Below, piece after piece: positions 9,082 through 18,527 of a stretch of 64,000 nucleotides of DNA. A program made the translations under genes and the position numbers. The DNA comes from Pedobacter miscanthi (GTDB lineage Bacteria; Bacteroidota; Bacteroidia; Sphingobacteriales; Sphingobacteriaceae), in contig NZ_QNQU01000028.1 in NCBI RefSeq assembly GCF_003315595.1, positions 21,668-85,667 of the forward strand, read 5' to 3'. Position 1 is the stretch's first letter. Each line of letters starts with the position of its first letter. Below the pieces are notes generated by a model. It was not told where the DNA came from. It searched no databases and saw only the letters and a program-made list of their open reading frames with translations.

Positions 9082-10320
9082 CTAAAAATCGATTTTCAAA
9101 CGTAGTCCGCCATTGGTAAGGTTAAGGTTTTCCTTTGAAAATGTTTTCATTGGCAACCTCAAAAATGGCTCAATGGCAATATTGTTCTTTTTGGATATTT
9201 TCTGCTTGTAACCTAAAGAGAAATTGTAGAAACCGATGTATTTATCAGGATCAATACTGTTTTCAGGCTGTGGCTCGGTCTTTTTTTCCTGAACAATAAA
9301 TGTTTTCGAATCGGCATAACCATTTACAACCGGAGCAGCAAAACTTTGTACCTGATTAACAATATAGTTGTTCTGTTGCGAGTTGTTTAACACAGCCAGT
9401 GCCGAAACACCAACACCGGTATACAATTTATCGGTAATGTTATATTTCAATTCCAACGGAACATTAATACCCCGTACCTTTGCATCAACCGATTCGAGGT
9501 TACGGCCCGACAAAGTTTGAGGAGCGGAAGCACCTAACGACTCTGTGGTACTGATAGAAGCATAAGAAACGCCAGAACTTATGGATAATTTATTGGCAAT
9601 GGCATAAGACAAAGAAAAGCCATAATTCATATTTACCTTATTATCATTACCCATTGCAGGGGCAACATATACATCAGGTTTCCATTTAGAATTTTCGTTG
9701 GTTTTAGCGCTGGGTTTTAGCTGATTTGCGCGGCTATCCTGTGCCAAAAGTTCTTCGAATGTTATTTTCTCCCTCGTTGAAGGCTTTTTCTTTTCAGTTA
9801 AAATTTCGAAATTTTTAGAGCTATAAGTAGAAATATTGTTGCCCGCCAATTTATTGTCAAGCAGGTTAGGATTTACAGGGCTTAAATCTGCTGAAGAACT
9901 TGTAAGAGTATATTCCCGGTTTTGTTCGATAAATACAGGATTAGCTTTATTGGTTAATGGGGTAGAGCTATTGGTGTTAACAGGAGTATTATTTACTGCA
10001 ATTGTAGCATTATTTAAATGATCAGCAGGAGAAATGTTCGTTTTTGGTGCTATTGTAATATTTGCATGAACATCAGCAGGTAAGTTTTGTTGTGTTTTTG
10101 CTTTGTTTACGGCAACATTAACTTTCTGGTTTTTGTTATTTGTAGCCAAAAATACACCTCCGAAAACTAAAATCAGGGCAGCAGCAGCCCACAGCGGCCA
10201 GTACGCAATCGTCCGCTTGGTATTTCCTTTTTCAGAAAAGCGCTCCCAGGCGCCATCAGGATATACTTCCTCATGGTTTTGGAGTTGTGTGGCAATATGC
10301 TCAATTAATTCCTTATCCAT
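9082..10320 (-). CDS. Inner-membrane-anchored protein with outer-membrane-type beta-barrel domain; probable anti-sigma partner
   Basis: 412 residues. Residues 1-38 are a soluble charged segment (MDKELIEHIATQLQNHEEVYPDGAWERF), followed by one transmembrane helix (YWPLWAAAALILVFGGVFLA, about 40-59), a long Asn/Thr/Lys-rich linker, and from about 215 to the end alternating beta strands typical of Bacteroidota outer-membrane barrels, ending in a C-terminal F (LRLKIDF). Its start overlaps the end of the ECF sigma gene by 8 bases, so translation is coupled. The position and the cytosolic N-terminus suggest it restrains the sigma factor. Having an inner-membrane helix and a barrel-like domain in one chain is odd; the barrel may be periplasmic. 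Confidence 0.75.
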   Translation of the reverse strand: MDKELIEHIATQLQNHEEVYPDGAWERFSEKGNTKRTIAYWPLWAAAALILVFGGVFLATNNKNQKVNVAVNKAKTQQNLPADVHANITIAPKTNISPADHLNNATIAVNNTPVNTNSSTPLTNKANPVFIEQNREYTLTSSSADLSPVNPNLLDNKLAGNNISTYSSKNFEILTEKKKPSTREKITFEELLAQDSRANQLKPSAKTNENSKWKPDVYVAPAMGNDNKVNMNYGFSLSYAIANKLSISSGVSYASISTTESLGASAPQTLSGRNLESVDAKVRGINVPLELKYNITDKLYTGVGVSALAVLNNSQQNNYIVNQVQSFAAPVVNGYADSKTFIVQEKKTEPQPENSIDPDKYIGFYNFSLGYKQKISKKNNIAIEPFLRLPMKTFSKENLNLTNGGLRLKIDF

Positions 10321-10897
10321 TTTTCTCGTATGAATTGACCATCGTATTTAAATAAAGGGTACGTAACTTATTTTTAGAACGGGTTAAATAAACACGACTC
10401 GAACTTTCGGGTATATTCAGCATTTTCGATATCTCATCGTGTGCAAAGCCCTCAATTTCATATAAGTTAAATACCAGTCGCTGTGTATCTGGTAGGTGAT
10501 TTAATAAATTTAAAATATCATTAACATGGAGATCAGAAGCAACCGAAACCTGTGTAACCGGATGTTCGCTTTCTGCAAGGTCATCAACATAAAACTGTGC
10601 TTTCGAACTCCGTATTTTATCTATTGCTGTTCTCGAGGCGATCTGCGCAATCCAGCCCTTGAACGATCGTTGCAATTCTTCCGGATTTTTTGGGGCCTTA
10701 AATCCTCCAACATGCTTAAAAATCTTGATAAAACTATCATTTACAAGCTCTTCACTGTCTGAAGGATTCTTGGTATACCTTAAAATAATGCCCATTAAAT
10801 AGCCATAAAATGATTTATACATCATTTCTTTACAGCTATTGTCGTTTTTTACACAGCCTTTTAAAATTTCCTCAAAACTGAGTATTTTTTTTGTCAC
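10313..10897 (-). CDS. ECF RNA polymerase sigma factor (sigma-70 family)
   Basis: 194 residues. Region 2 is visible as YLMGIILRYTKNPSDSEELVNDSFIKIFKHV and region 4 as LNLLNHLPDTQRLVFNLYEIEGFAHDEISKML with the helix-turn-helix recognition helix at PESSSRVYLTRSKNKLR. No extra C-terminal domain. The downstream gene overlaps by 8 bases and encodes a membrane protein that is probably its regulator. The sigma gene is transcribed away from the DUF4397 gene terminator. Confidence 0.92.
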   Translation of the reverse strand: MTKKILSFEEILKGCVKNDNSCKEMMYKSFYGYLMGIILRYTKNPSDSEELVNDSFIKIFKHVGGFKAPKNPEELQRSFKGWIAQIASRTAIDKIRSSKAQFYVDDLAESEHPVTQVSVASDLHVNDILNLLNHLPDTQRLVFNLYEIEGFAHDEISKMLNIPESSSRVYLTRSKNKLRTLYLNTMVNSYEKNG

Positions 10898-10961
10898 CCT
10901 TGTAAAGGACTATTTATTAAAGTTTTATCATGGTTGATTAGCTTGCAAATTTAAGAAAATA

Positions 10962-10987
10962 ACACCACCCAAATTTTTGAGTGGTGT
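10962..10987 (-). terminator. Intrinsic terminator after the DUF4397 gene
   Basis: Read on the minus strand, ACACCACTC pairs with GGGTGGTGT (one mismatch), extended by AAA/TTT, and a T-rich run (TATTTTCTT) follows. It lies 32 bases beyond the stop of the lipoprotein gene. Confidence 0.75.
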
Positions 10988-11018
10988 CAATTTTCATTAT
11001 CACAGGTAGAGTAATGTT

Positions 11019-11714
11019 TTATTTATTTGTCATAACCGATAAACCTAATCCCGTGCTGTCGGTTTTGCTGGTTAAACCTTTGGCCCAGATGGTGTAAATT
11101 TTTCCTTTTTCAATTTTAATAGAAGGTAAACTCACTTTAACTGTTCCGCTTTGCTTTAGTTGAAAGGTGTAACTATCGTTCGGAGCAATGTTGGTAAAAG
11201 TGGTAAATTCTTTAAATGCTTTTGCGGTAAATAAAGGGGCTTCTGTTCCGGCAACCGCTAAATCGTAAGTTGCAGTGCCAGGGCTTAAGTTCACAAAACG
11301 CACTTTCGCCTTATCTGCATCAGGTGCTTTTAAATCATCTTCGAGGATTAAAAGTTTGGTCGATTTTAAAGTATCAACAACAAATACCGAATAGAAAAAA
11401 CCTGGTTTTAAGGCAGTGGTAGCATTGGTTAAATATTTTAAAGTGTCTTTTTTAGCCACACCAACCAATCTTGTGCCGGGATAGGCCGCATAGTATCCAA
11501 GGTCTTTGGTGTAGGTAAAGCTATTGATTTTTTGGTTATCCAGGATAAAATCCAAAGCGCCGGTGCCGGGTGATGCATGTACAAAACCAATACCTGCAGC
11601 TTCTATCGGATCTCCGCTATAGTCTTTTTTACAGGCCGTTATAGTTAAGGTAATCGCAAATAGAGAGAGTATAATTTTTGCCGTAGTGCTAAAATTTTTC
11701 AAATTCGTTTTCAT
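11019..11714 (-). CDS. DUF4397-domain lipoprotein
   Basis: Predicted exported lipoprotein: MKTNLKNFSTTAKIILSLFAITLTITAC is a signal peptide with a lipobox ending at ITAC, followed by KKDYSG. The mature part shows two DUF4397-like beta units, GIGFVHASPGTGALDFILDN and KVRFVNLSPGTATYDLAV. Function of the domain is unknown; it is common in Bacteroidota surface proteins. I chose the ATG at 11714 because it gives a normal lipoprotein signal; an upstream in-frame ATG (11744) would add 10 residues before it. Confidence 0.85.
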   Translation of the reverse strand: MKTNLKNFSTTAKIILSLFAITLTITACKKDYSGDPIEAAGIGFVHASPGTGALDFILDNQKINSFTYTKDLGYYAAYPGTRLVGVAKKDTLKYLTNATTALKPGFFYSVFVVDTLKSTKLLILEDDLKAPDADKAKVRFVNLSPGTATYDLAVAGTEAPLFTAKAFKEFTTFTNIAPNDSYTFQLKQSGTVKVSLPSIKIEKGKIYTIWAKGLTSKTDSTGLGLSVMTNK

Positions 11715-11832
11715 TTTAATGTTTAAATCAATTTTTATGAACAAAATTGGTTAATGGCCATTAACGCTTTTTTCTTGTAAAACGATTAACGGAATGAAAA
11801 CGCTACAGGCACTATTATTTTTTATAAAAAAA

Positions 11833-11857
11833 AGCCACATGTTTTTAGCATGTGGCT
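11833..11857 (-). terminator. Intrinsic terminator after the ABC-F gene
   Basis: A perfect 9-bp stem (AGCCACATG with CATGTGGCT on the plus strand) followed, on the minus strand, by a run of eight T. It lies 26 bases past the ABC-F stop. Confidence 0.85.
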
Positions 11858-11882
11858 CTTAAAATTGTTTTTAACTGAAAAA

Positions 11883-13505
11883 CTACGCGTACATTTCTTC
11901 GCGGAGTTTAGCAACATCGCTATTATTAATGTACTCGTCGTAAGTCATTAGTTTATCTATGGTGCCTTTTGGCGTAATTTCGATAATACGGTTGGCAACC
12001 GTTTCTGTTAACTGGTGATCTCGCGAGGTAAATAGGATAGTACCTTTAAAATCCTTCATGCCGTTGTTTAATGCCTCAATGGATTCAAGATCAAGGTGGT
12101 TGGTAGGCTCGTCAAACATTAATAGATTGGCCTGTTGCAACATCATACGCGAGAACATACAACGCATTTTCTCGCCTCCTGAAAGCACTTTTACATTTTT
12201 AAGTACTTCTTCGCCTGAGAATAACATCCTGCCCAGGAAACTGCGCACAAATTGCTCATCTGCATCCGTACCCGAATATTCGCGTAACCAATCAACCAGG
12301 TTTTCATCTTTTCCTGCAAAATATTCCGAGTTATCGTTCGGGATATCGGCAGTACTGATGGTAACACCCCATTTAAATTCTCCTTTATGATCAGTGTCCC
12401 TACCGGTTAATACATCATAAAATGCAGCGGTGGCCAAACTGTTTTGTGATAAAACGGCAATTTTATCGCCTTTATTTACCATAAAGGTAACTTTATCAAA
12501 TAAAACACCATCATTTCCGGATTTACCCAGAGCATCTACCTGTAAAATCTGGTCACCAGCCTCACGGCCCGTATTGTTAAAGATAATTGCAGGGTATTTT
12601 CTGCTTGATGCTTTAATTTCAGTAATATCGATCTTATCTAAAGCTTTTTTACGTGAGGTTGCCTGTTTCGATTTAGAGGCATTGGCACTAAAACGGCGGA
12701 TAAATTCCTGTAACTCCTTCACTTTGTCTTCCATTTTCTTATTCTGGTCGCTGCGCTGTTTTAACGCTAACTGACTAGATTCGTACCAGAAAGTATAGTT
12801 ACCGGTGTAAATGCTCATTTTGGCGAAGTCGATATCCACAATATGTGTACAAACCGCATCCAGAAAGTGCCTGTCGTGCGATACTACCAATACGATATTC
12901 TGGTAATCGGCCAAAAAGTTTTCCAGCCAGGCAATGGTTTCAATATCCAAATCGTTGGTAGGCTCATCCAGCAGTAAAATATCAGGATTGCCAAATAAAG
13001 CCTGTGCCAATAACACACGTACTTTTTGCGTGTTATCAAGCTCTTTCAGCAATTTATAGTGATTATCTTCTGTAATGCCCAGGTTGCTTAGCATGGTGGC
13101 TGCATTGCTTTCCATATTCCAGCCGTCCATTTCTGCAAAAAGATTTTCAAGCTCTCCGGCACGCTCGCCATCTTTCTCGGTAAAATCTTCTTTCATGTAA
13201 ATGGCATCTTTCTCTTTCATAATGGCGTAAAGCTCTTTATGTCCGATCATTACCGTTTCCAATACCGAAAATTCATCAAATTCGTAGTGGTTCTGTTTTA
13301 AAACGGCCATTCTCTCGCCCGGCGTAAAAGCCACACTTCCTGAAGTTTGGCTTACCTCTCCCGATAAAATTTTAAGGAAAGTAGATTTACCTGCTCCGTT
13401 AGCCCCAATTACCCCATAGCAGTTGCCCTGGGTAAATTTTAAGTTAACATCTTCAAATAATGTGCGTTTGCCGTATCGTAATGATAAATTAGAAACTGAA
13501 ATCAT
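11883..13505 (-). CDS. ABC-F family ATP-binding protein (YbiT-like)
   Basis: 540 residues with two ABC ATPase domains and no membrane segments. Domain 1 has Walker A GANGAGKST and Walker B LLLDEPTNDLD with a degenerate signature; domain 2 has a poor P-loop (LSQNSLATAA), signature LSGGEK and Walker B LMFDEPTNHLD. The inter-domain linker is rich in charge (KMEDKVKELQEFIRRFSANASKSKQ). ABC-F proteins act on ribosomes as translation factors or antibiotic-protection factors. Length, DEPTNDLD and the altered second P-loop resemble E. coli YbiT more than EttA or Uup. Single-gene transcript with its own terminator. Confidence 0.9.
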   Translation of the reverse strand: MISVSNLSLRYGKRTLFEDVNLKFTQGNCYGVIGANGAGKSTFLKILSGEVSQTSGSVAFTPGERMAVLKQNHYEFDEFSVLETVMIGHKELYAIMKEKDAIYMKEDFTEKDGERAGELENLFAEMDGWNMESNAATMLSNLGITEDNHYKLLKELDNTQKVRVLLAQALFGNPDILLLDEPTNDLDIETIAWLENFLADYQNIVLVVSHDRHFLDAVCTHIVDIDFAKMSIYTGNYTFWYESSQLALKQRSDQNKKMEDKVKELQEFIRRFSANASKSKQATSRKKALDKIDITEIKASSRKYPAIIFNNTGREAGDQILQVDALGKSGNDGVLFDKVTFMVNKGDKIAVLSQNSLATAAFYDVLTGRDTDHKGEFKWGVTISTADIPNDNSEYFAGKDENLVDWLREYSGTDADEQFVRSFLGRMLFSGEEVLKNVKVLSGGEKMRCMFSRMMLQQANLLMFDEPTNHLDLESIEALNNGMKDFKGTILFTSRDHQLTETVANRIIEITPKGTIDKLMTYDEYINNSDVAKLREEMYA

Positions 13506-13788
13506 GCTGTAATTGAAATAAGGCGCAAAGATAGGGAAAAAGGTTGAGGGTAGGAAAGAAGTAGGGGTTCGATTGTTTCAATTGTTTCATTGTTGAAAGG
13601 TTTAAGGTTGGAAGTTCGATTGCTATATTGTTTGATTGTTCTATTGTTGGAAATAGATGATCAGTTAACCGATTTAAACAATTAACCGCTTTACCCTTGC
13701 TGAATACCTGCTATTGTAAAATAATTGATTCAACTACTTTTATCGTTATATTTTCATATTTTAGTGATACACACAAAATGAAATCAAT

Positions 13789-14469
13789 ATGAAAAAATTA
13801 ACACTAGGCATCATGATGTCTTCAATTTCCGTCGTGGCTTACAGCCAAAGTTCACAGTATAAATATAAAGTAGACATTTATGGAGACACCATATTGGTTG
13901 ATGAGCGCGATAATACCGTTGGAAAACAGAAAAAAGATTTTTTTGGCAATACCATAGTTGTTGATAAAGATGGTAAAACCATAGCCAAACAAAAGAAAGA
14001 CTTTTTCGGCAACACTGTTTTAGAAAACGAAGGTGGAAAAACGGTAGCTACCCAGAAGAAAGATTTTTCAGGCAATACCGTACTGGAGATCGAAAGGGGG
14101 GAAAGCCTGGTACCTAAGCCTTTATATGGTTTAGTGCCGGGAGACGGGAAAAGCGAAGTTACTATTAAGCAGAAAACAGATATTAGTGGTAATACTGTGT
14201 TTGAGAATGATCGTGGTGAAACCTTATATGTTTTTAAAACGGATTTTTCGGGCAATATCATTATAGAAGATCGTGATGGAAAAACGATCGGGAAACAGAA
14301 AAAAGATTTTTTCGGCAATACCGTTGTCGTGGATGAACATGGTGATGTATTGGCGAAATATAAAAAAGATATCCATGGCAATACGGTGATAGAAGATGCC
14401 AGCGGTAAAAAAATCGGGCTTTTTAAAACCGATATTTTGGGAAGAAAATCTTATGTTCCGGAGTATTAA
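13789..14469 (+). CDS. Secreted protein of ~19-residue GNT/KKDF repeats
   Basis: 226 residues. A signal peptide (MKKLTLGIMMSSISVVAYSQ) is followed by about nine copies of a beta-type repeat of the form KQKKDFFGNTVVxDxxGKTIA. Conserved positions are K-K/T-D-F/I-x-G-N-T-V/I and D/E-x-x-G-K/E. The periodicity suggests a beta-solenoid or beta-flower fold outside the cytoplasm. No catalytic motif is seen. The gene is monocistronic and its upstream 283-base gap carries degenerate copies of the GATTGTTxxATTGTT intergenic repeat. A second, different repeat-built protein lies at 24203-24700. Function unknown. Confidence 0.8.
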   Translation: MKKLTLGIMMSSISVVAYSQSSQYKYKVDIYGDTILVDERDNTVGKQKKDFFGNTIVVDKDGKTIAKQKKDFFGNTVLENEGGKTVATQKKDFSGNTVLEIERGESLVPKPLYGLVPGDGKSEVTIKQKTDISGNTVFENDRGETLYVFKTDFSGNIIIEDRDGKTIGKQKKDFFGNTVVVDEHGDVLAKYKKDIHGNTVIEDASGKKIGLFKTDILGRKSYVPEY

Positions 14470-14483
14470 AAACGATTGCTCAA

Positions 14484-14513
14484 TTCCCGCAGATCTCTGA
14501 ATATCGGCGGGAA
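14484..14513 (+). terminator. Possible weak terminator after the repeat protein gene
   Basis: TTCCCGC at 14484 pairs with GCGGGAA at 14507, leaving a 16-base loop; only a short T-rich stretch follows. It may instead be part of a dispersed intergenic repeat, since CCCGCAGAT recurs near 18655. Confidence 0.35.
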
Positions 14514-14656
14514 CTTTCTGTTAAAAAACTTATTAGTCGCATGAGATACGATCTTTTCCCCGGTAATATAATAACAGGTACTATTTTTATATACCAATAG
14601 CTCCGTGCAGATCCGCGCATCCGTGGCGAAAAATGTTTAGAAAATTCCAATAAAAA

Positions 14657-14682
14657 ACCTCCCGAATTTTACTTAGGGAGGT
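14657..14682 (-). terminator. Intrinsic terminator after the HEIGH metalloprotease gene
   Basis: ACCTCCC and GGGAGGT form a perfect 7-bp stem; on the minus strand it is followed by six T. It is 41 bases past the stop of the metalloprotease gene. Confidence 0.85.
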
Positions 14683-14723
14683 CTTGATCTTAGGTTTTTA
14701 GGTAATCCTTGGGTGTTTTGATC

Positions 14724-15560
14724 TTATTTGTAAAGATAGTTAATGGCAATTACGTCGTTTGCATTGAAGGTACGGTTACCACCATTCGAGCAAGCAAGCA
14801 TAAATGAAGCAGCATCAGGATTTGAAGGGGTTCCCGGAATCCTAACTGCACCAACATTTGATTGACCTTCATTTCCTGCACCACTAGCACCACAGCTAAA
14901 AGCACGGTTCATGTAATCGGTGTGACGGAAACCAATGCAATGGCCAACTTCGTGTTGAAGAACAGAAGCTAAGTACAACAGGTTAGGGTTAGTGCCATAA
15001 GCTGCAGCATTGGTGTTCATTTTTACCTGGCTATAAGGTGCGCCTGATGAAGTAGGGAAGCCTGATGAGCCTAATGTAATAAAGCCACCGCTTGGACCTT
15101 CGTTAAAGCCAACAATGTCAATATTTCCTTTTGCACCAGCGCTTGCTCTTTGAAAAGTAAGGCGTAAACCCAATGAGTTGTACCTCGAAATCATCGTGTT
15201 TACCGCATCGCTATATACTTGTGGTAAATTGGTTACTGATACTGTAACTACGCGTGGTAAAGATTTTACAACGCTTGTGGTACGGTACTGCTCGGTTTCG
15301 GCAATATTTAAATTTGCACCTGTAGAAGGTTCAGTTAAGTTATCGTCTGTTAAAAGGATGTCGCCTTCTACCAGGTATCCTTCGTCTATCTTACGGATAT
15401 TATCTGTACTAAAGCCTAATGATTTGATCTGTGATAATTTTTCTGCTGAAATATCAGTTTTGTTTTCTACTGCATTCTCTGTATTATTACTCTTACATGA
15501 GTATAGAGTTGTGAATAAAAGACATGCGGTAGCAATCGATAAAAATTGGGATGTTTTCAT
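14724..15560 (-). CDS. M57-type (HEIGH) zinc metalloprotease, lipoprotein
   Basis: 278 residues. The N-terminus is a lipoprotein signal (MKTSQFLSIATACLLFTTLYSC). The metzincin-type zinc site is plain: HEVGHCIGFRH, with three histidines and the catalytic glutamate, preceded by LYLASVLQ. A pro-region of about 100 residues (QIKSLGFSTDNIRKIDEGYLVEGDI) matches the layout of dual-action HEIGH metallopeptidases. It probably acts at the cell surface or outside. The gene is divergent from the T9SS subtilase, sharing a 122-base promoter region, so both extracellular proteases may respond to the same cue. Confidence 0.88.
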   Translation of the reverse strand: MKTSQFLSIATACLLFTTLYSCKSNNTENAVENKTDISAEKLSQIKSLGFSTDNIRKIDEGYLVEGDILLTDDNLTEPSTGANLNIAETEQYRTTSVVKSLPRVVTVSVTNLPQVYSDAVNTMISRYNSLGLRLTFQRASAGAKGNIDIVGFNEGPSGGFITLGSSGFPTSSGAPYSQVKMNTNAAAYGTNPNLLYLASVLQHEVGHCIGFRHTDYMNRAFSCGASGAGNEGQSNVGAVRIPGTPSNPDAASFMLACSNGGNRTFNANDVIAINYLYK

Positions 15561-15682
15561 CTTGTTTAGGTTTGATTTTGTTTTAATTGAATAAGTTAGT
15601 TAATAATGTTTGTGGATTACCTAATAAATCCTAATTTAGGGAAGATAATCGATGTAGTCAAAATTTTATAATAAAATAATAT

Positions 15683-18514
15683 TTGAAAGTCAATACTGTA
15701 TTTTTAGTTATATGTTTTTGTCTGTCTGTAGTTTGTTTAAACGCGCAGATACAACCTGTAGGAATAGAAAAAAAGTTTGAAAAATATATTTCTAAATCTC
15801 CCGGTTTTACTAAAGTTGTAGCCGACCAGCCAGTTTTGGTCAGGTTTAACCATGTGCTAAATGCTTCAGAAATCAGGCTGTTAAATCCTAAGAAAAGACT
15901 TTCAGGAGATTACTTTATTGTGCAAAAATCTGCACTTTCAAACCTTTCCAATAGCATTGTAAATCAGGAACAGGCTAATGGCTTGTGGAAGGTTAGCGAT
16001 AGACTAATGAATGTGCTGAATAAGACAGGTAAAAAGCGCGATCCTCTTGTAGTAAGATTAGTTTTTAAAAATATAGCTGAACAGCCCGGTTTGATTAAGG
16101 GTTTGCCCGTAAAATCAATAGATCGAGTCAATAATATTTACACCGTAGCTGTTTTGCCTGATGATTTAATTGCACTATTGGAACATGAGGATATTTTATA
16201 CGCAGATGTTGTACCTGTTGCGAAAGAAGAATTGGTTATCAACGGCCTCGATCTTAGTTTAAACCAGATTTCGAATGCCCATACGCTTTTTCCCGGCATT
16301 GATGGCACAGGCATAAACCTTTCCTTTAAAGAAAAAATTTACGATCAGAACGATCTCGATCTATTGGGGAAAACTATTCCAGGTGCAGTTGTTGGAGGTA
16401 CAGCAACCAGTCATGCCACTACCATGGGTACCCTGGCACTGGGTAGTGGTAATTCATTTATAAGAGGTCTGGGCGCTGCTCCTAAAGCCAAGCTGGCTTA
16501 TTCTGATTTTGATAACCTGATGCCCGACCTGGCCAGTGATTTAGGCCGATTGCAGATCAGGATCCAGAATCATTCGTATGGTACCAGTATCGATAATGAT
16601 TATGGAATAGAAGCTGCGGCCTATGATAAACAGATTTTTGAAAGCGATACCATAATCCATGTTTTTTCAGCGGGGAATATTGGTACATCTACACCTTCTG
16701 TTGGGCTTTATCAGGGAATAACAGCCAGGGCCAATTTAACCGGTAATTTTAAACAAGCCAAAAACTTATTGGTAATAGGGGGTATAAACAGGGAAAACAT
16801 TTCTGAAAACCTGAGCAGTAAAGGTCCGGCCTATGATGGACGTGTAAAACCTGAACTTGTTGCGCTGGGTGAAGACGGAACTTCGGGTTCTGCAGCGATA
16901 ACCAGCGGCTCAATCGCTTTGCTCGAACAGTTTTATTTGCAGAAATATAAAAAATCGCCGTCAGCAGCATTGATCAGGGCTGCTTTAATTAATTCAGCAG
17001 ACGATTTGGGAACGCCGCAGGTTGATTTTGTGTATGGTTATGGCAGGTTAAATGTGACGCAGGCTTTAAAAACATTGGATGAAAACCGTGTGTCGGTATA
17101 TCGTGTCGCCAAAAATCAGGACCTGATTGTGCCTTTAACTATTCCTGCTAATGTAGCCGGAGTAAAGCTTACCATTACCTGGAACGATCCGCCGGCAGCG
17201 GTAAACGCAGCGCAAAGTTTGGTTAATGGATTGGACTTAAGCCTCGAAAATCCATCGGGGAATTTAACGCTTCCATGGGTGTTAAGCAGTTATCCTAATT
17301 TAGATTCACTTTCAAAACCCGCTGTACGTAAGGTTGACCAGATTAACACGGTTCAGCAGGTTACGCTCGATAATCCTGCTGCCGGAATTTACAATGTTCA
17401 TATTAAAGGTAACCGGATTTCGCAGGGAAGCGATCAGGCTTTTGCACTGGCTTATCATTATACATTAAAGAATACTTTTTCTTTCATCAGTCCTGATCAG
17501 AATGGCTATTTTTTTGCCAATGAGGATAATTATATCCGCTGGGAGAATACTTATCCGGCCACAAACGGAAATTTATCGGTGAGCTACAATGACGGAGCAA
17601 CATGGGAGGCCATCAGCCAAAATGTAGACCTTGCCAAAGGTTTTTACAGGTGGAGTGGCCCAGACCGCTTTTCAAAAGCCATGATCAAGATGGAAGTTGC
17701 CGGCAATACGATATTAAGCCAGTCTTTTGTGATTTCGAGCCCCAGAACAGTTAAAGTTGGTTATGTGTGTAATGATGGGGTTGTGTTGAACTGGAATCCC
17801 CAGCCAGGTGCCAAAGATTATACGGTTTATAATATTGTAAATAATGTATTAGCGCCTGTATTAACATTAACCGATACCATTACCAAAATCGATATCGGTA
17901 AAATTGCCAGTAAATACTTTGCTGTGGCTGCCAATGGCACTGGTTTTACAGGCTTAAAAAGTTACACCATCGATTATACCCAACAGGGAGTGGCCTGTTA
18001 CGTGAGGAGTTTATTTGCTTCATTAGCCGATGATGATAAAATAAGGGTAGATTTAAGCATTGGCAGTACTTTGGACCTGAAAAATATCATCTGGGAAAAA
18101 CAAACGGGTGTGAATACCTTTAGTGTTTTACAACAGACTAAACCGGTTACCAATCAGCTCGATTATTTCATTTTCGATGATAAACCAAAAGAAGGTATCC
18201 AATTTTACCGCGTAACCTTCGAAACGGCTAACGGACAGGTACATAGCGACCTTGTTTCGGTAGTATTTCTTAAGGGAGATCAGTTTTCTGTTTATCCAAA
18301 TCCGGTAAGTGATTATTTAACCGTTCTGAGTGGATCCTTTGAAGATTATAGCCTGTCTATCTTTAATATACTTGGACAAAAAGTTTTTGAAGAAAAAGCT
18401 ACAAGTTCGAATAAATTTGCCCTTAATGCACTGTCTACAGGAGTATATATAGGAGTTATTGTTAAAAACGGCCAGCAATTAAAGAAATTTAAGCTGATAA
18501 AAAAGAAGCTGTAA
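15683..18514 (+). CDS. S8 family (subtilisin-like) serine peptidase with T9SS C-terminal sorting domain
   Basis: 943 residues starting at a TTG codon; a signal peptide (MKVNTVFLVICFCLSVVCLNAQ) follows directly, supporting that start. The S8 histidine is in ATSHATTMG (H244), the oxyanion Asn in FSAGN (N332) and the serine in GTSGSA (S401). The usual D-T/S-G aspartate motif is absent: the expected strand reads GTGINLSFKEKIYDQNDLD, so D221, D224 or D226 would have to serve. The C-terminal ~75 residues (FSVYPNPVSDYLTV...GVYIGVIVKNG...KKFKLIKK) are a type A sorting domain for secretion by the type IX system. Middle part is beta-sandwich-like. Confidence 0.87.
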   Translation: MKVNTVFLVICFCLSVVCLNAQIQPVGIEKKFEKYISKSPGFTKVVADQPVLVRFNHVLNASEIRLLNPKKRLSGDYFIVQKSALSNLSNSIVNQEQANGLWKVSDRLMNVLNKTGKKRDPLVVRLVFKNIAEQPGLIKGLPVKSIDRVNNIYTVAVLPDDLIALLEHEDILYADVVPVAKEELVINGLDLSLNQISNAHTLFPGIDGTGINLSFKEKIYDQNDLDLLGKTIPGAVVGGTATSHATTMGTLALGSGNSFIRGLGAAPKAKLAYSDFDNLMPDLASDLGRLQIRIQNHSYGTSIDNDYGIEAAAYDKQIFESDTIIHVFSAGNIGTSTPSVGLYQGITARANLTGNFKQAKNLLVIGGINRENISENLSSKGPAYDGRVKPELVALGEDGTSGSAAITSGSIALLEQFYLQKYKKSPSAALIRAALINSADDLGTPQVDFVYGYGRLNVTQALKTLDENRVSVYRVAKNQDLIVPLTIPANVAGVKLTITWNDPPAAVNAAQSLVNGLDLSLENPSGNLTLPWVLSSYPNLDSLSKPAVRKVDQINTVQQVTLDNPAAGIYNVHIKGNRISQGSDQAFALAYHYTLKNTFSFISPDQNGYFFANEDNYIRWENTYPATNGNLSVSYNDGATWEAISQNVDLAKGFYRWSGPDRFSKAMIKMEVAGNTILSQSFVISSPRTVKVGYVCNDGVVLNWNPQPGAKDYTVYNIVNNVLAPVLTLTDTITKIDIGKIASKYFAVAANGTGFTGLKSYTIDYTQQGVACYVRSLFASLADDDKIRVDLSIGSTLDLKNIIWEKQTGVNTFSVLQQTKPVTNQLDYFIFDDKPKEGIQFYRVTFETANGQVHSDLVSVVFLKGDQFSVYPNPVSDYLTVLSGSFEDYSLSIFNILGQKVFEEKATSSNKFALNALSTGVYIGVIVKNGQQLKKFKLIKKKL

Positions 18515-18527
18515 TTTCTCTTGATGT

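Noticed and set aside
13878..14381. Minus-strand frame opposite the GNT-repeat protein
   Set aside because: A shadow created by the regular repeat on the plus strand (KSFFC units); no signal for translation.
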